This document shows positions 8,586 to 17,261 of a stretch of 41,544 nt of DNA, piece by piece. Position 1 is the stretch's first letter, and each line of letters begins with the position of its first letter. Location of the stretch: positions 1 through 41,544 of the forward strand of contig CADAPH010000001.1 of assembly GCA_902789745.1 (NCBI GenBank), written 5' to 3'. Under the pieces are notes generated by a model that did not search any database, was not told the origin of the DNA, and saw only the letters and a list, made by a program, of their open reading frames with translations. The DNA comes from Oscillospiraceae bacterium (GTDB lineage Bacteria; Bacillota; Clostridia; Oscillospirales; Oscillospiraceae). The position numbers and the translations under genes were made by a program.

Positions 8586-10016
8586 TCAAAATAATGAATC
8601 GACGGGAGGCTCCGGAACGGAAGCGGAATCCGACGTGGACGTCATGTCCAAGTCGGCGGGAAAATTGTCAACGCTTGTCGTTTCCGAATCACCGTCGCCA
8701 TTGAACCCGGGGATTTGGCTGACAGGAGGTTCCGGGACAGAAGCAGACGTGGACTCATGATAATCCTGCTGTCCCTGCTCCTCCTGCTCCGTGAGGCTCG
8801 CCAGTATGGTGAGCGGTTCCATAATATTGGGTTCAGAAAGATCCTGATTGCTTTGGACATCGTTCCCGAAAACTTCATCAAGAGGTGTATCAGGGATCAG
8901 CGGATGACCGGACTCACCGGGAAAACCGGACTCACCGGGAAAACCGGAACCGCCGGGAAAACCGGAACCGCCGGGGATACCGGAACCGCCGGGGATACCG
9001 GAACCGCCGGGAATACCGGAACCACCGGGAATACCGGAACCGCCGGGAATACCGGAACCACCGGGAATATGAGACCAGCCCGGATCGTTGGGAATGCCGG
9101 GATCGAACCAGATAGGCGCACAGTGCGGATATTTACACCAGTAGTCATACCAGAACCAGGGATAATCCCAATAGCAGGGATCGTCGCAGCAATAATAGCA
9201 GAACCAGTCCCACCAGGTCCAGCCGGAAGCACACTGATTCTGGACGGGCTGATAGGTCCAGATCCATGCCGGTTCCGAATATACGGGGCCGCCCTCGCCG
9301 CTGAAGCAGGCCTGCACCTTGCAGCCGTTCATCCAGGAGGGAATGCCGCTCAAAGACAGAGTATCGGAATAAGCGCCGGAGATATAGAGACCGGTCACGA
9401 CGGAGGTAGCCTCAGCCGCTGTTGTGACAAGACTGTTGTCGGAATTGGCGATGTACCAGGTGACGGAGACTGCATTGGCGGCGTGGGCGATGAACATGCA
9501 CGAACCGCCATAGGGGACAGATTCGCTCGTCGGGTTTTTCGTGATCCGCACCTTGCCGGCTGAGCTTGTCAGGGGAGCCGCGCTGTTGAACGGAGCCGCG
9601 CTGTTGAACGGACCCGCGGAAGCGGCAGAGGTAACCGGGGAAGCGACTGACGATGGGGATGATTTCGTGTCTGTATTTGCGGTTGAGGAATTCTGCGGAG
9701 ACGGAGCGGCAAATGTCTCGGCAGATGAGAGCGCGTCCGGCTGTGCGGCGGCGTCAGAAGCTGCCGGAGCGGAAGCGACAACGGTAGGAAGCGGCTTGAG
9801 CTCCAGAGGGACGGTTTTTGATTCCGCCGGGCTTGGCTGTTCCTCAGAAGCATCTTCGATAAGAATTACCTTTTCGCCGCAGTACGGACAGACCTTGCTG
9901 TCAACCGGAATCTGTTTTCCGCAGATCCTGCAGTATAAAACGTCATTCGCAAAAGCCTGCAAGCCCAGGGAAACCATCATCACCAAGGCGAGAAGCAGAC
10001 AAAACACACGCTTCAT
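8586..10016 (-). CDS. Secreted protein: zinc ribbon, Ig-like region, Trp/Tyr/Cys-rich patch, collagen-like repeat
   Basis: 476 residues from the ATG at 10016, which has AAAGGTGG 8 nt upstream; an in-frame GTG at 10028 is less likely because the Shine-Dalgarno abuts it. Order: Sec signal peptide (about 1-24, ending QAFA); a four-Cys zinc-ribbon motif CRICGK...CPYCG (about 29-48); a Ser/Ala/Pro-rich linker; an Ig-like stretch with [10 protein letters not shown] (about 145-245). Then come a patch extremely rich in Trp, Tyr, Cys and Asp (about 250-300), about 18 Gly-X-Y triplets (GIPGGS units drifting to GFPGES), and an acidic Ser/Thr tail with SVPEPPV twice. No sortase motif or membrane anchor is seen. 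The family is not recognised. It may be a surface or matrix protein; the zinc ribbon straight after a signal peptide is odd for an exported protein. Confidence 0.75.
   Translation of the reverse strand: MKRVFCLLLALVMMVSLGLQAFANDVLYCRICGKQIPVDSKVCPYCGEKVILIEDASEEQPSPAESKTVPLELKPLPTVVASAPAASDAAAQPDALSSAETFAAPSPQNSSTANTDTKSSPSSVASPVTSAASAGPFNSAAPFNSAAPLTSSAGKVRITKNPTSESVPYGGSCMFIAHAANAVSVTWYIANSDNSLVTTAAEATSVVTGLYISGAYSDTLSLSGIPSWMNGCKVQACFSGEGGPVYSEPAWIWTYQPVQNQCASGWTWWDWFCYYCCDDPCYWDYPWFWYDYWCKYPHCAPIWFDPGIPNDPGWSHIPGGSGIPGGSGIPGGSGIPGGSGIPGGSGIPGGSGFPGGSGFPGESGFPGESGHPLIPDTPLDEVFGNDVQSNQDLSEPNIMEPLTILASLTEQEEQGQQDYHESTSASVPEPPVSQIPGFNGDGDSETTSVDNFPADLDMTSTSDSASVPEPPVDSLF
8904..9071 (-). repeat. 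18-nt tandem repeat encoding collagen-like Gly-X-Y triplets
   Basis: About nine copies of an 18-nt unit (plus-strand core ACCGGAACCGCCGGGAAT) encoding the hexapeptide GIPGGS on the minus strand. Copies at the low-coordinate end differ in step ([12 protein letters not shown]), so variation is graded along the array. All units keep Gly at every third residue, so the array is under coding constraint or recently expanded. Confidence 0.9.
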
Positions 10017-10098
10017 GGTTTTTCCCACCTTTCCAAATAGAGAAGCAAATCGTACATTTTGGGTTTACATAAAAGCAAAAACCACAATCTTTAGTATC

Positions 10099-10127
10099 AT
10101 TATATGTGATGATGGGAAAAAAAGCAA
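10099..10127 (-). promoter_or_regulatory. Promoter of the collagen-like protein gene
   Basis: On the minus strand TTGCTT (10127-10122), a 17-nt spacer and TATAAT (10104-10099) lie about 75 nt upstream of the ATG at 10016. Confidence 0.65.
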
Positions 10128-10173
10128 GCAAAAGCAAAGAATTTACAATATAATTACAGAATTAACAAATTAG

Positions 10174-11046
10174 TTACAGAACGTACAGACTGTTCCCAAC
10201 GTCGTCTGAAAAAGCGGGAGCCTGCTGTGACCGTGTGTAATCGCGCGGATTTATTCCAACGTTTGTCCGAAAAACCCTGGCAAAATAATTGGCATTGGCA
10301 AAACCGCAGGCGTCGGAAACAAACTGAATCGAATGGCCGCCCTGCCGGAGAAGAAGCTTCGCGTTCTCGATTCTTACCTGATTGAGATACTTCCCGGGGG
10401 TCACGCCGATGTACTTGCAGAAGCAGCGCGTCAGATACTCCTGACTCACCTCGAGCCGCTCTGCCAGCTCCGCGATTCCGTCAAGAAAGGCGTAGTCCCG
10501 CCGGATGATGCCGAGTGCAGCCTCCACCACCGGCGGCATCGTATTTTTTCCGGCCGGGCCGGCGGTGGAAGTACCGTAGAGCCCCATGAGCATGCTGTAG
10601 GCAAGCTCCGATGCTTCCCGGGCAGGGACGGTTCTGTGCCGCGATAGGAGGACGCGCATCATACGCCCCACAACGGCGCCGCCGCGTTCAAAAAAGAGTC
10701 CGCCCTGCGCTTTGCAGGATTGAAAAACCTGATCGGCCGCGCTGCCGCAGAGCGTGATCAGGCATACCCGGCTGTCTGCCCCGGCGAGCAGCGTGAGCTC
10801 CTCCTCGCTGCTGACGGCGGCAGCCTGTCCCGCGGCAAGCGGCAGACTGAGCTCACCGGCGGCAAGCCGCAGGCTGCCCTCCAGCGGAGCGAGAACGCGC
10901 CAGCAGCCGCAGTGCGGAGGATACTCCAGCACACCGGAATTCACAATGAGCACGCAAGCCTCCGAAACAGCCAGAAGCCCCGAGAGAAAATCTCCCGGAG
11001 CTTCCAGTGGAAGGGCTTGAACGTTGTGGTTATCAAATACCTGCAT
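10174..11046 (-). CDS. AraC-family transcriptional regulator
   Basis: A 290-residue DNA-binding regulator. The N-terminal half (about 1-170) resembles a cupin-like sensing domain (YPPHCGCWRVLAPLEGSLRL). The C-terminal 100 residues form the AraC double helix-turn-helix: IAELAERLEVSQEYLTRCF, then the signature GFANANYFARVFRTNVGINPRDY. Its ATG shares one base with the stop of the upstream ATPase gene (TGATG), so translation is probably coupled; a TTG one codon earlier is a less likely start. Family members with this layout usually control sugar uptake genes. Here the malEFG-like operon and the GH65 operon are the obvious candidates, which is inference. Confidence 0.88.
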   Translation of the reverse strand: MQVFDNHNVQALPLEAPGDFLSGLLAVSEACVLIVNSGVLEYPPHCGCWRVLAPLEGSLRLAAGELSLPLAAGQAAAVSSEEELTLLAGADSRVCLITLCGSAADQVFQSCKAQGGLFFERGGAVVGRMMRVLLSRHRTVPAREASELAYSMLMGLYGTSTAGPAGKNTMPPVVEAALGIIRRDYAFLDGIAELAERLEVSQEYLTRCFCKYIGVTPGKYLNQVRIENAKLLLRQGGHSIQFVSDACGFANANYFARVFRTNVGINPRDYTRSQQAPAFSDDVGNSLYVL

Positions 11047-12146
11047 CAATGGCAGATCGCAAGCTCGGTCTCCTTGTCAAAGAAGTGAGCTCTGTCCATG
11101 TCAACGGGGATCTTGACGAACTCTTCCTTGGGATTCTCAACAGAGGAAGCCATACGGACAATGACCTTCTGCTCGCCGACAAAGACATACAGGTTGGTCT
11201 CGGCGCCGAGGAGCTCGCAGAAGTCGACCTTCGCGGAGATGCCGTTGGCAGGCGTGAGCTTGTCGAAGGTGAGGAAGTTCTCGGGACGAACGCCGAGGAT
11301 GACGGTTTTGCCGACATAGGGCTTGAGCGCCTCATGCTTGAAGGCGGGGATCTCCAGCTTGTCGTTGTTAAGGACGGCGAAGAGCTTGCCGCCTTCGGCA
11401 ACAATCTTGACGTCCAGGAAGTTCATCTGGGGAGAGCCGATGAAGCCGGCGACGAAGAGATTGCACGGCGTATCGTAGAGCACCTTCGGGGTGTCGAACT
11501 GCTGGATCAGGCCGTCCTTCATGACGACGATGCGGTCGCCCATGGTCATGGCTTCGGTCTGGTCGTGGGTGACGTAGACGAAGGTGGTGTCCAGGCGGCG
11601 GTGGAGGCGGGCGATCTCGCTGCGCATCGAGGTACGGAGCTTGGCGTCCAGGTTGGACAGAGGCTCGTCCAGAAGGAAGACGGCCGGGTTGCGGACCATG
11701 GCGCGGCCGAGGGCGACACGCTGACGCTGGCCGCCGGACAGGGCCTTGGGCTTGCGCTCAAGCAGATGCTCCAGGTCGAGGATCTTGGCGGCCTCGTGGA
11801 CGCGCTTGTCGATCTCGTCCTTGGGGACGTTGCGCAGGGTCAGACCGAAGGCGATGTTCTTGTAAACGGTCATGTGGGGGTAGAGGGCGTAGTTCTGGAA
11901 GACCATCGCGATATCGCGGTCTTTGGGCGGAACCTGGTTGACCAGGCGGTCGCCGATGTAAAGCTCGCCGCTGGAGATGGACTCAAGGCCGGCGATCATA
12001 CGCAGGGTGGTAGATTTGCCGCAGCCGGAGGGGCCGACCAGAATGATGAATTCCTTGTCCGCGATCTCAAGGTTGAGATTGGGGACGACGGGTTTGTCTG
12101 CGCCGTCATAGATCTTGGTGACGTTTCTGAAGCTGATGGAAGCCAT
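11046..12146 (-). CDS. Carbohydrate ABC transporter ATPase (UgpC/MsmK/MalK type)
   Basis: A 366-residue ATPase that energises CUT1-type sugar importers from the cytosolic side. It has Walker [10 protein letters not shown], a Q-loop ([17 protein letters not shown]), the ABC signature [17 protein letters not shown], Walker [13 protein letters not shown] and the switch His in [11 protein letters not shown]-terminal OB-fold/TOBE regulatory region (about 235-366) follows, with LGVRPENF. The ATG at 12146 is preceded by GGAGG at 8 nt; upstream in-frame codons lie beyond the promoter. It is not in the malEFG operon but 2.2 kb away beside AraC. Such orphan MsmX/UgpC-type ATPases commonly serve several importers (established for MsmX of Bacillus), so it may power more than the adjacent system. 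Confidence 0.93.
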   Translation of the reverse strand: MASISFRNVTKIYDGADKPVVPNLNLEIADKEFIILVGPSGCGKSTTLRMIAGLESISSGELYIGDRLVNQVPPKDRDIAMVFQNYALYPHMTVYKNIAFGLTLRNVPKDEIDKRVHEAAKILDLEHLLERKPKALSGGQRQRVALGRAMVRNPAVFLLDEPLSNLDAKLRTSMRSEIARLHRRLDTTFVYVTHDQTEAMTMGDRIVVMKDGLIQQFDTPKVLYDTPCNLFVAGFIGSPQMNFLDVKIVAEGGKLFAVLNNDKLEIPAFKHEALKPYVGKTVILGVRPENFLTFDKLTPANGISAKVDFCELLGAETNLYVFVGEQKVIVRMASSVENPKEEFVKIPVDMDRAHFFDKETELAICH

Positions 12147-12199
12147 AGTGTATCCTCCCTCTTTTTTATAGTGTGCCGTGCACAGTATTTCTATGGAAT

Positions 12200-12228
12200 A
12201 AGATAGCACTTTCACGGCGGAAACACAA
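12200..12228 (-). promoter_or_regulatory. Promoter of the ATPase-araC operon
   Basis: On the minus strand TTGTGT (12228-12223), 17 nt, then TATCTT (12205-12200), about 55 nt before the ATPase ATG. The -10 is weaker than consensus, consistent with a regulated promoter. Confidence 0.5.
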
Positions 12229-12356
12229 GCATATTTTTTTGACAGATGGATAAATTTTTGACCTGTTTGCGAATGGCCTGATCGGAACGGATGGCCTCGA
12301 AGGAAAGCACCGGACGTTCGCGGCGGCATGTTTACAGAAATGTGAAATTTGTGCTA

Positions 12357-12385
12357 TTGCCCACCGGTGAACCCTGTGCTATAAT
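12357..12385 (+). promoter_or_regulatory. Promoter of the BMP-like gene
   Basis: TTGCCC at 12357-12362, a 17-nt spacer and TATAAT at 12380-12385, about 33 nt before the ATG at 12418. It diverges from the ATPase-araC promoter. Confidence 0.65.
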
Positions 12386-12417
12386 CACCCAAACAAGAAA
12401 CGGGAAGGAAATCATTT

Positions 12418-14337
12418 ATGGCAGACATCTCTTATCTGCAGGCCCGGAGATTGGGCCTCAAGGAAATGAAGGCGCGCACGGCACGGCATGAGGATCCCTA
12501 TCTTCCCTCGCTGGAGGAGCTTCTCCCGCACATGAGCGGGCTGAACGAGGTGGATCTCGGCAGCACGCGCATTGATATCGACCAGATCGTCGGCACCCGA
12601 ACCACTGCCCGGCGCGAGGCCTTTTCCCATTCTTTTTATCCGCTTTTGGAGGAGGGAAGCGAATTCGCCGCCAAATGGTCGGCGCTTGCCGCGTCCCACC
12701 TGCAGGAGGGCATTCGCGATTCCATCACCGCGGTGGAATATCTCAACCGTTTTTACGTGGTGGAGGGACACAAGCGCGTTTCCGTTCTTCGCTTTTTCGG
12801 CGCGACAACCATCCGGGCCGAGGTCAAGCGGCTGCTCCCGCCGAAGAGCGATGATCCGGAAATTGCGGTATACTACGAATTTCTCGATTTTTATAAGGTC
12901 ACGCACATCAATTACATCCGTTTCAGCCGCCTCGGCGCTTATCCGGCGCTGCTCAGGCTGCTGTGCGGGGATGATCTGACCCCCTGGGATGAAGACAGGC
13001 GGCGCGGCTTCTTTTCCGGCGTAGCGCGCTTTCGGAAAGCTTACGCTTCCTCCGCGCATTCGATTGCGCTCACCCAGGATGAGGCGCTGCTGCGTTATCT
13101 GGAGATCTTTGGCGAGGCGGGGCTCACAAGTCATACGCCCACGGAGATGAAGGCCGACCTTGCCGCCATCGAACCGGAGCTGCACAGTGTTGAGAAGGAG
13201 AGCGAGCCGGTTCTGCTGACCGATCCCGCGGAAGCGCAGCCCCGCAATATCATCAGCCGCATTGTGCATCCGGGCGCGAAGCAGGTGCGTGTGGCGTTTC
13301 TCCACGACAAGGCCCCGGAAAGCTCCTACTGGACGGACGCCCATGAACAGGGGCGCATTGCCGCGCAGGAGGCGCTGGGCGAGGCCCTGGAAACGGAGAG
13401 CCGTTTCAATATGCTCGAACAGGATTTCGACGTCGTGATGAAGGAGCTTGCGGATAAGGGCGTCGACATGGTCTTCAGCACCACGCCGCGTCTGCTGGCT
13501 TCAACGTTGTCCGCGGCGGCGGCCTATCCGAACATCAAATTTCTGAACTGCTCCCTGAATGTGAGCCACCCGATTCTGCGCTGCTATTATGCCAGAATGT
13601 ACGAGGCAAAATTTTTGACCGGCGTCATTGCGGGGGCGCTCAGCGAACAGCGCAAGATCGGCTATGTCTGCGATTACCCGATCTACAGCATGCCCGCCTC
13701 CATCAATGCCTTTGCACTGGGGGTGCGCATGGTCAATCCCCGCGCGCGTGTGCTGCTGGAATGGTCGACGATACAGGGGGCCGATGTTGACCGCGTGTTC
13801 GCCGGTTACGGCGTAACCGCCGTCTCCGGTCAGGACAGCCTGATCCGGGATGAGCGCCGGAATAAAACCGGCCTCTTTCTCTGGCAGGGAGATCGGCAGA
13901 TCAATGTGGGCGGCTCGTTCTGGGACTGGGGCACATTTTACAAGAAGATCATCGAGTCGGTTCTGGACGGCTCCTGGGATACGCTCAACAGCACCAGCGA
14001 TGCGGGACAGACGATCAACTACTGGTGGGGCCTGTCCGCGGGCGTGGTCGATTTTCGCATCGGGGACAAAGTGCCGGCAGAAACCGCAAGACTTGTCAGG
14101 CTTTTGCGGCAGAGCATCGCGGACGGCAGCTTCCGCCCCTTTGACGGCCCCATCTTCGATCAGGCGGGTGAGCTGAGGATTAAGGAAGGGGAGATTCTTA
14201 CACCGCACCAGATCCTGATGATGGATTGGCTGGTGGAAAATGTGGACGGACAGATCCCCACGATCGAACAGCTCACGCCCCCGGCGCAGGAGCTGGTCAA
14301 GATCCAGGGCGTTCTGAAGCAGGACAGCGAAACATAA
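12418..14337 (+). CDS. Cytosolic BMP-family (PnrA/Med-like) ligand-binding protein with ParB-like N-terminus
   Basis: A 639-residue protein with no signal peptide, lipobox or membrane helix. The N-terminal part (about 1-135) contains YVVEGHKRVSVLRFFGATTI, which resembles the ParB/sulfiredoxin fold motif (VxxGHxRxxAL). A middle helical part follows (about 136-290). The C-terminal part (about 293-570) resembles BMP-family periplasmic binding proteins: VRVAFLHDKAPESSYWTDAHEQG, then DMVFSTTPRLLASTLSAAA, then IGYVCDYPIYSMPASINAFALGV. BMP relatives bind nucleosides or similar ligands, but they are normally exported. Without export this is more likely a cytosolic sensor or regulator than a transporter component. 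Own promoter, transcribed divergently from the ATPase-araC operon. Confidence 0.75.
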   Translation: MADISYLQARRLGLKEMKARTARHEDPYLPSLEELLPHMSGLNEVDLGSTRIDIDQIVGTRTTARREAFSHSFYPLLEEGSEFAAKWSALAASHLQEGIRDSITAVEYLNRFYVVEGHKRVSVLRFFGATTIRAEVKRLLPPKSDDPEIAVYYEFLDFYKVTHINYIRFSRLGAYPALLRLLCGDDLTPWDEDRRRGFFSGVARFRKAYASSAHSIALTQDEALLRYLEIFGEAGLTSHTPTEMKADLAAIEPELHSVEKESEPVLLTDPAEAQPRNIISRIVHPGAKQVRVAFLHDKAPESSYWTDAHEQGRIAAQEALGEALETESRFNMLEQDFDVVMKELADKGVDMVFSTTPRLLASTLSAAAAYPNIKFLNCSLNVSHPILRCYYARMYEAKFLTGVIAGALSEQRKIGYVCDYPIYSMPASINAFALGVRMVNPRARVLLEWSTIQGADVDRVFAGYGVTAVSGQDSLIRDERRNKTGLFLWQGDRQINVGGSFWDWGTFYKKIIESVLDGSWDTLNSTSDAGQTINYWWGLSAGVVDFRIGDKVPAETARLVRLLRQSIADGSFRPFDGPIFDQAGELRIKEGEILTPHQILMMDWLVENVDGQIPTIEQLTPPAQELVKIQGVLKQDSET

Positions 14338-14374
14338 TCGTAAAGGCAGCGCGAACGCGCTGCCTTTACGATTA
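14335..14374. terminator. Shared convergent terminator
   Basis: A perfect 19-bp inverted repeat (TAATCGTAAAGGCAGCGCG and its complement) around an AA loop. The stop codons of both converging genes (TAA at 14335-14337 plus, TAA at 14374-14372 minus) form the two ends of the palindrome. The T-tracts are interrupted (CTTTACGATTA). Confidence 0.8.
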
Positions 14375-15172
14375 GCGTCTTCTGTTTTTCTTCTGCGGCT
14401 TGTCGGGGCCGACGATATCCTCGCGCCGGTTCCAGTCGGGGTTGGAATAGACGCTCTCCTGGATCATGGGGTCAGTGTCCCGGTGCTCCTCGTCGATAAA
14501 AACAGAATCCTCGGCACGCAGGGATTTGCGCTGCATGACCGCAGGATCGAGCTTTTGAAAAGCCCGGCGAAACAAAAAGCTCTGCAGATACGCGATCAAG
14601 GCAAAGCCGCACGACGCCCAGAGATAGATAAACAGATCCGCCGCCCCGGGGTTCATGAAAAAGCTGATATAGACTGCCGCAACGACCAGCAGGATGTTCA
14701 GCACCGTCCAGGGCAGGGCGGCGACGCTGAGAAGCCAGGCGTTGCGCAGCGTATTGGACACTGTGTTAACGTAGCGCGCCTGGAGCGGAAACACGTAGAG
14801 AAAGCCGAACAGGAACACCAGGGCGAGCATGTAGAAGGTCACCTGGTAAATCTTCCCATAGCTGCCTCCCATAAACTGCACGACCCAGTAATACGCGCCG
14901 AGAAACAGGATCATGAAGAGGCAGATCAGCCACAGCGCGGTGGCCTGCTTAAAGTTGCGTCTGAAGGCCAGCCAGAAATCCCGGAAGATCAGCCCGTTAT
15001 CCTTGCCCTCCTCATAGACAAGCTGCAGCATACAGGTATACAGTGCGGTAAGCGACGCGCCGATCGTGAAGATCGGAAGGCAGAACAGGACGGACATCAG
15101 ATTGCACAGTACAATATCCGCAAATTTGCTGAGAGCCGTCATCAGCGGCCCGTCGGGATCGAAAAATCTCAT
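14372..15172 (-). CDS. DUF624 / YesL-family membrane protein
   Basis: A 266-residue integral membrane protein with about five or six hydrophobic helices and a basic C-terminus. The opening (MRFFDPDGPLMTALSKFADI, then LCNLMSVLFCLPIFTIGAS) matches the YesL/DUF624 family, small membrane proteins found in sugar ABC transporter operons. The biochemical role of the family is unknown. It is the last gene of the malE-F-G-like operon, 70 nt after malG, with GGAGG upstream of its ATG. A hairpin in that gap may lower its expression relative to the transporter. Confidence 0.85.
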   Translation of the reverse strand: MRFFDPDGPLMTALSKFADIVLCNLMSVLFCLPIFTIGASLTALYTCMLQLVYEEGKDNGLIFRDFWLAFRRNFKQATALWLICLFMILFLGAYYWVVQFMGGSYGKIYQVTFYMLALVFLFGFLYVFPLQARYVNTVSNTLRNAWLLSVAALPWTVLNILLVVAAVYISFFMNPGAADLFIYLWASCGFALIAYLQSFLFRRAFQKLDPAVMQRKSLRAEDSVFIDEEHRDTDPMIQESVYSNPDWNRREDIVGPDKPQKKNRRR

Positions 15173-15196
15173 AAAGCTGACCTCCAGGGAATAAAG

Positions 15197-15221
15197 AAGG
15201 GCGCCGGGAAACGGCGCCCCT
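15197..15221 (-). terminator. Hairpin between malG-like and yesL-like genes
   Basis: On the minus strand GGGCGCCG, a short loop, CGGCGCCC and then TTCTTTATT. The stem is strong but the T-tract is impure, so partial termination or an mRNA-stability role is likely. Confidence 0.55.
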
Positions 15222-15242
15222 TTTCGATGCTTGAAAGACTCT

Positions 15243-16103
15243 TTACTTGATAGCGCCCTGAACCATGCCGTCCATAATGTGCTTCTGCGCGAGCAGGAAG
15301 ATCACGATCATCGGGATCATGGCGAGCAGCGCCGCCGTCAGGATCATATCCCAAGACTTCACGAAGGAGCCGACGAAGGCCTGCACCGCGACCGGCAGGG
15401 TCTTGTTCGGGTTGTTCTGGCCCAGCAGGATGGAGGGGAGAAGGTAGTCATTCCAGATCCACATGCCGTTGAGGATCGTGACGGTCACGATCGTGGGCTT
15501 GAGCAGGGGGAAGATGATGCGGAAGAAGGTGCCTTCGGGAGAGCAGCCGTCGATGGCGGCGGCCTCCTCCAGCTCGTAGGGGATGCCCTTGATGAAGCCG
15601 GTGAGGATGAACACCGTCATGGCGCCGCCGAAGCCGCAGTAGGCGAAGATCAGGCCGGGCAGCGTGCCGTTCATGCCCAGACCCACATACTTGCCGACCT
15701 CACGGAAGGTGGCGATCAGCGGAAGCATAACCACCTGGAAGGGGATGATCATGGAGGAGATGAAGGTCATGTAAATCGCGGTGGACCACTTGGTCTTGTT
15801 GCGGCAGATGACCCACGCGGCCATGCCGCCGAACACCGCCAGCAGAACCAGAGAGATGATGGTGACAACGGCGGAGGAGCCGAAAGCGTGCCAGAAGGAG
15901 AAGTTCTTGTTGTTCACGACCGCGCTCAGGTTGGAGGCAAACTGCTTGAAGCTCGCCCCCGCGGCGGAGATTGGGTTCTGCACGATGGCGGCCTGGGTCT
16001 TGAAGGAGTTCAGGACCACCAGCGCGAAGGGGAACAGAATGTAGATTGCAAGAAGAACGGCGATGATCGTCAGGATGACCGCCCTGGACGTCTTCATTTT
16101 CAT
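15243..16103 (-). CDS. Sugar ABC transporter permease, MalG type (CUT1)
   Basis: A 286-residue inner component of a CUT1 carbohydrate importer with six predicted membrane helices. The cytoplasmic coupling loop carries the EAA motif ELEEAAAIDGCSPEGTFFRI (about 190-210), which contacts the ATPase. The C-terminus ends in QKHIMDGMVQGAIK, typical of MalG-like permeases. Its ATG overlaps the malF stop (TAATG), so the two permeases are translationally coupled. No ATPase is encoded in this operon; the UgpC/MsmK-type protein at 11046-12146 is the probable partner. Confidence 0.92.
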   Translation of the reverse strand: MKMKTSRAVILTIIAVLLAIYILFPFALVVLNSFKTQAAIVQNPISAAGASFKQFASNLSAVVNNKNFSFWHAFGSSAVVTIISLVLLAVFGGMAAWVICRNKTKWSTAIYMTFISSMIIPFQVVMLPLIATFREVGKYVGLGMNGTLPGLIFAYCGFGGAMTVFILTGFIKGIPYELEEAAAIDGCSPEGTFFRIIFPLLKPTIVTVTILNGMWIWNDYLLPSILLGQNNPNKTLPVAVQAFVGSFVKSWDMILTAALLAMIPMIVIFLLAQKHIMDGMVQGAIK

Positions 16104-17167
16104 TACATTTCGACCTCCCTCTTATTGGAGATACGAACCTGCAGCAGCGACACGCAGGCCAGAATGATGAAGAACAGGATCGCCTTGGCCTGGGCATAGC
16201 CGTACTGGTCGCGTGCGAAAGCGGTGTTGTAAATATTCAGCGCGATCATCTGCGTACCGTTTGATAGGCGCTTGCCCATGAAGCCTCTCACAGTGCCGCC
16301 ACCGTTGGTCAAGGCAAGGTTCACGTCGAACTGCTTGAACGCGGAGGTCAGGGTCAGGAAGGTGCAGATGGTAAAGGTGGCGGCGATCATGGGGATCTTG
16401 ATCTTGAAGAGGGTCGCGATGTCGCTCGCGCCGTCGATCTGCGCAGCCTCCAGCACATCCTTGGGCACGGTGGCGAGACCGTTGATGTAGATCAGCATGA
16501 TGTAGCCCGCGTACTGCCAGACATACACGACGATGATGGCGATGAAGGCCGTCTTGGTTGTGGCGAGGGCAGAATGCGGAGAGTTGAGGATTTTGGTGAG
16601 CACATTGGAGAAAATGAACTGCCAGATGTAGCCAAGGACGATGCCGCCGATCAGGTTCGGGAGGAAGTAGGACGCGCGGAAGAAGCCGACGCCCTTGAGC
16701 TTGGTGGTGCACAGCAGCGCCAGCAGGAAGGCCACGAGGTTCACCATGATCATGTTCACGATCACGAACAGCACGGTGAGCAGCAGCGACCACATGAAGG
16801 CCGGATCCTTAAACATGGCCTGGTAGTTTTCAATGCCGACCATCTTCGTGTAGAAAACGCCGTTCCAGTCCGTGAAGGAGTAGAAAATACCGACGAACAT
16901 GGGGATGATGACGGTAACGATGAATGTGAAGATAAGGGGGAAGAGGAAAATAAAGTTGATGATGGCGCGGTGGTGCAGGACGGTGGGGATGAAGTAGATC
17001 CCGGCCAGAACCATCAGGGCACCCAGAACCAGAAACATGCCGCGCATCGCACCGAGGCCGGCGTAGTTCTTGGTGATGTCAAAATACAGCGCGGCGAGCA
17101 TCAGCACAAAGCCGACAATCAGGAGCGCCATTGAGAGGGTTTTCTTTCCAGAGGTGTTTTCGTTCAT
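16103..17167 (-). CDS. Sugar ABC transporter permease, MalF type (CUT1)
   Basis: A 354-residue membrane protein. Two extra N-terminal hydrophobic helices (about 15-75) precede the standard six-helix permease core. The EAA coupling loop reads VLEAAQIDGASDIATLFKIKIP (about 255-275; written here as family motif). I chose the ATG at 17167; a GTG at 17179 is possible, but the GGGA block directly abuts it. It follows the binding-protein gene after about 95 nt that contain a stable hairpin, and overlaps malG by 1 nt. Substrate not determinable here; a disaccharide used by the GH65 enzyme is a reasonable guess. Confidence 0.9.
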   Translation of the reverse strand: MNENTSGKKTLSMALLIVGFVLMLAALYFDITKNYAGLGAMRGMFLVLGALMVLAGIYFIPTVLHHRAIINFIFLFPLIFTFIVTVIIPMFVGIFYSFTDWNGVFYTKMVGIENYQAMFKDPAFMWSLLLTVLFVIVNMIMVNLVAFLLALLCTTKLKGVGFFRASYFLPNLIGGIVLGYIWQFIFSNVLTKILNSPHSALATTKTAFIAIIVVYVWQYAGYIMLIYINGLATVPKDVLEAAQIDGASDIATLFKIKIPMIAATFTICTFLTLTSAFKQFDVNLALTNGGGTVRGFMGKRLSNGTQMIALNIYNTAFARDQYGYAQAKAILFFIILACVSLLQVRISNKREVEM

Positions 17168-17212
17168 ATCGCTGAACACTCCCTTTTCACTGTCTTTACT
17201 CCCAAAATGGAG

Positions 17213-17239
17213 CAGGACGGCGACTGAGCCGCCGCCCTG
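17213..17239 (-). other. Intercistronic hairpin between binding-protein gene and malF-like gene
   Basis: CAGGGCGGCG and CGCCGTCCTG form a 10-bp stem (one G-U pair) on the minus-strand transcript, with no T-tract. Stem-loops at this place (as in E. coli malE-malF) protect the upstream message and raise binding-protein yield over permease. Confidence 0.6.
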
Positions 17240-17261
17240 TTATGATGCGGGTACGCGGGAA

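Noticed and set aside
8904-9071. Tandem 18-nt repeats as a possible CRISPR array
   Set aside because: Units are contiguous without unique spacers and stay in frame, encoding Gly-X-Y triplets inside a protein.
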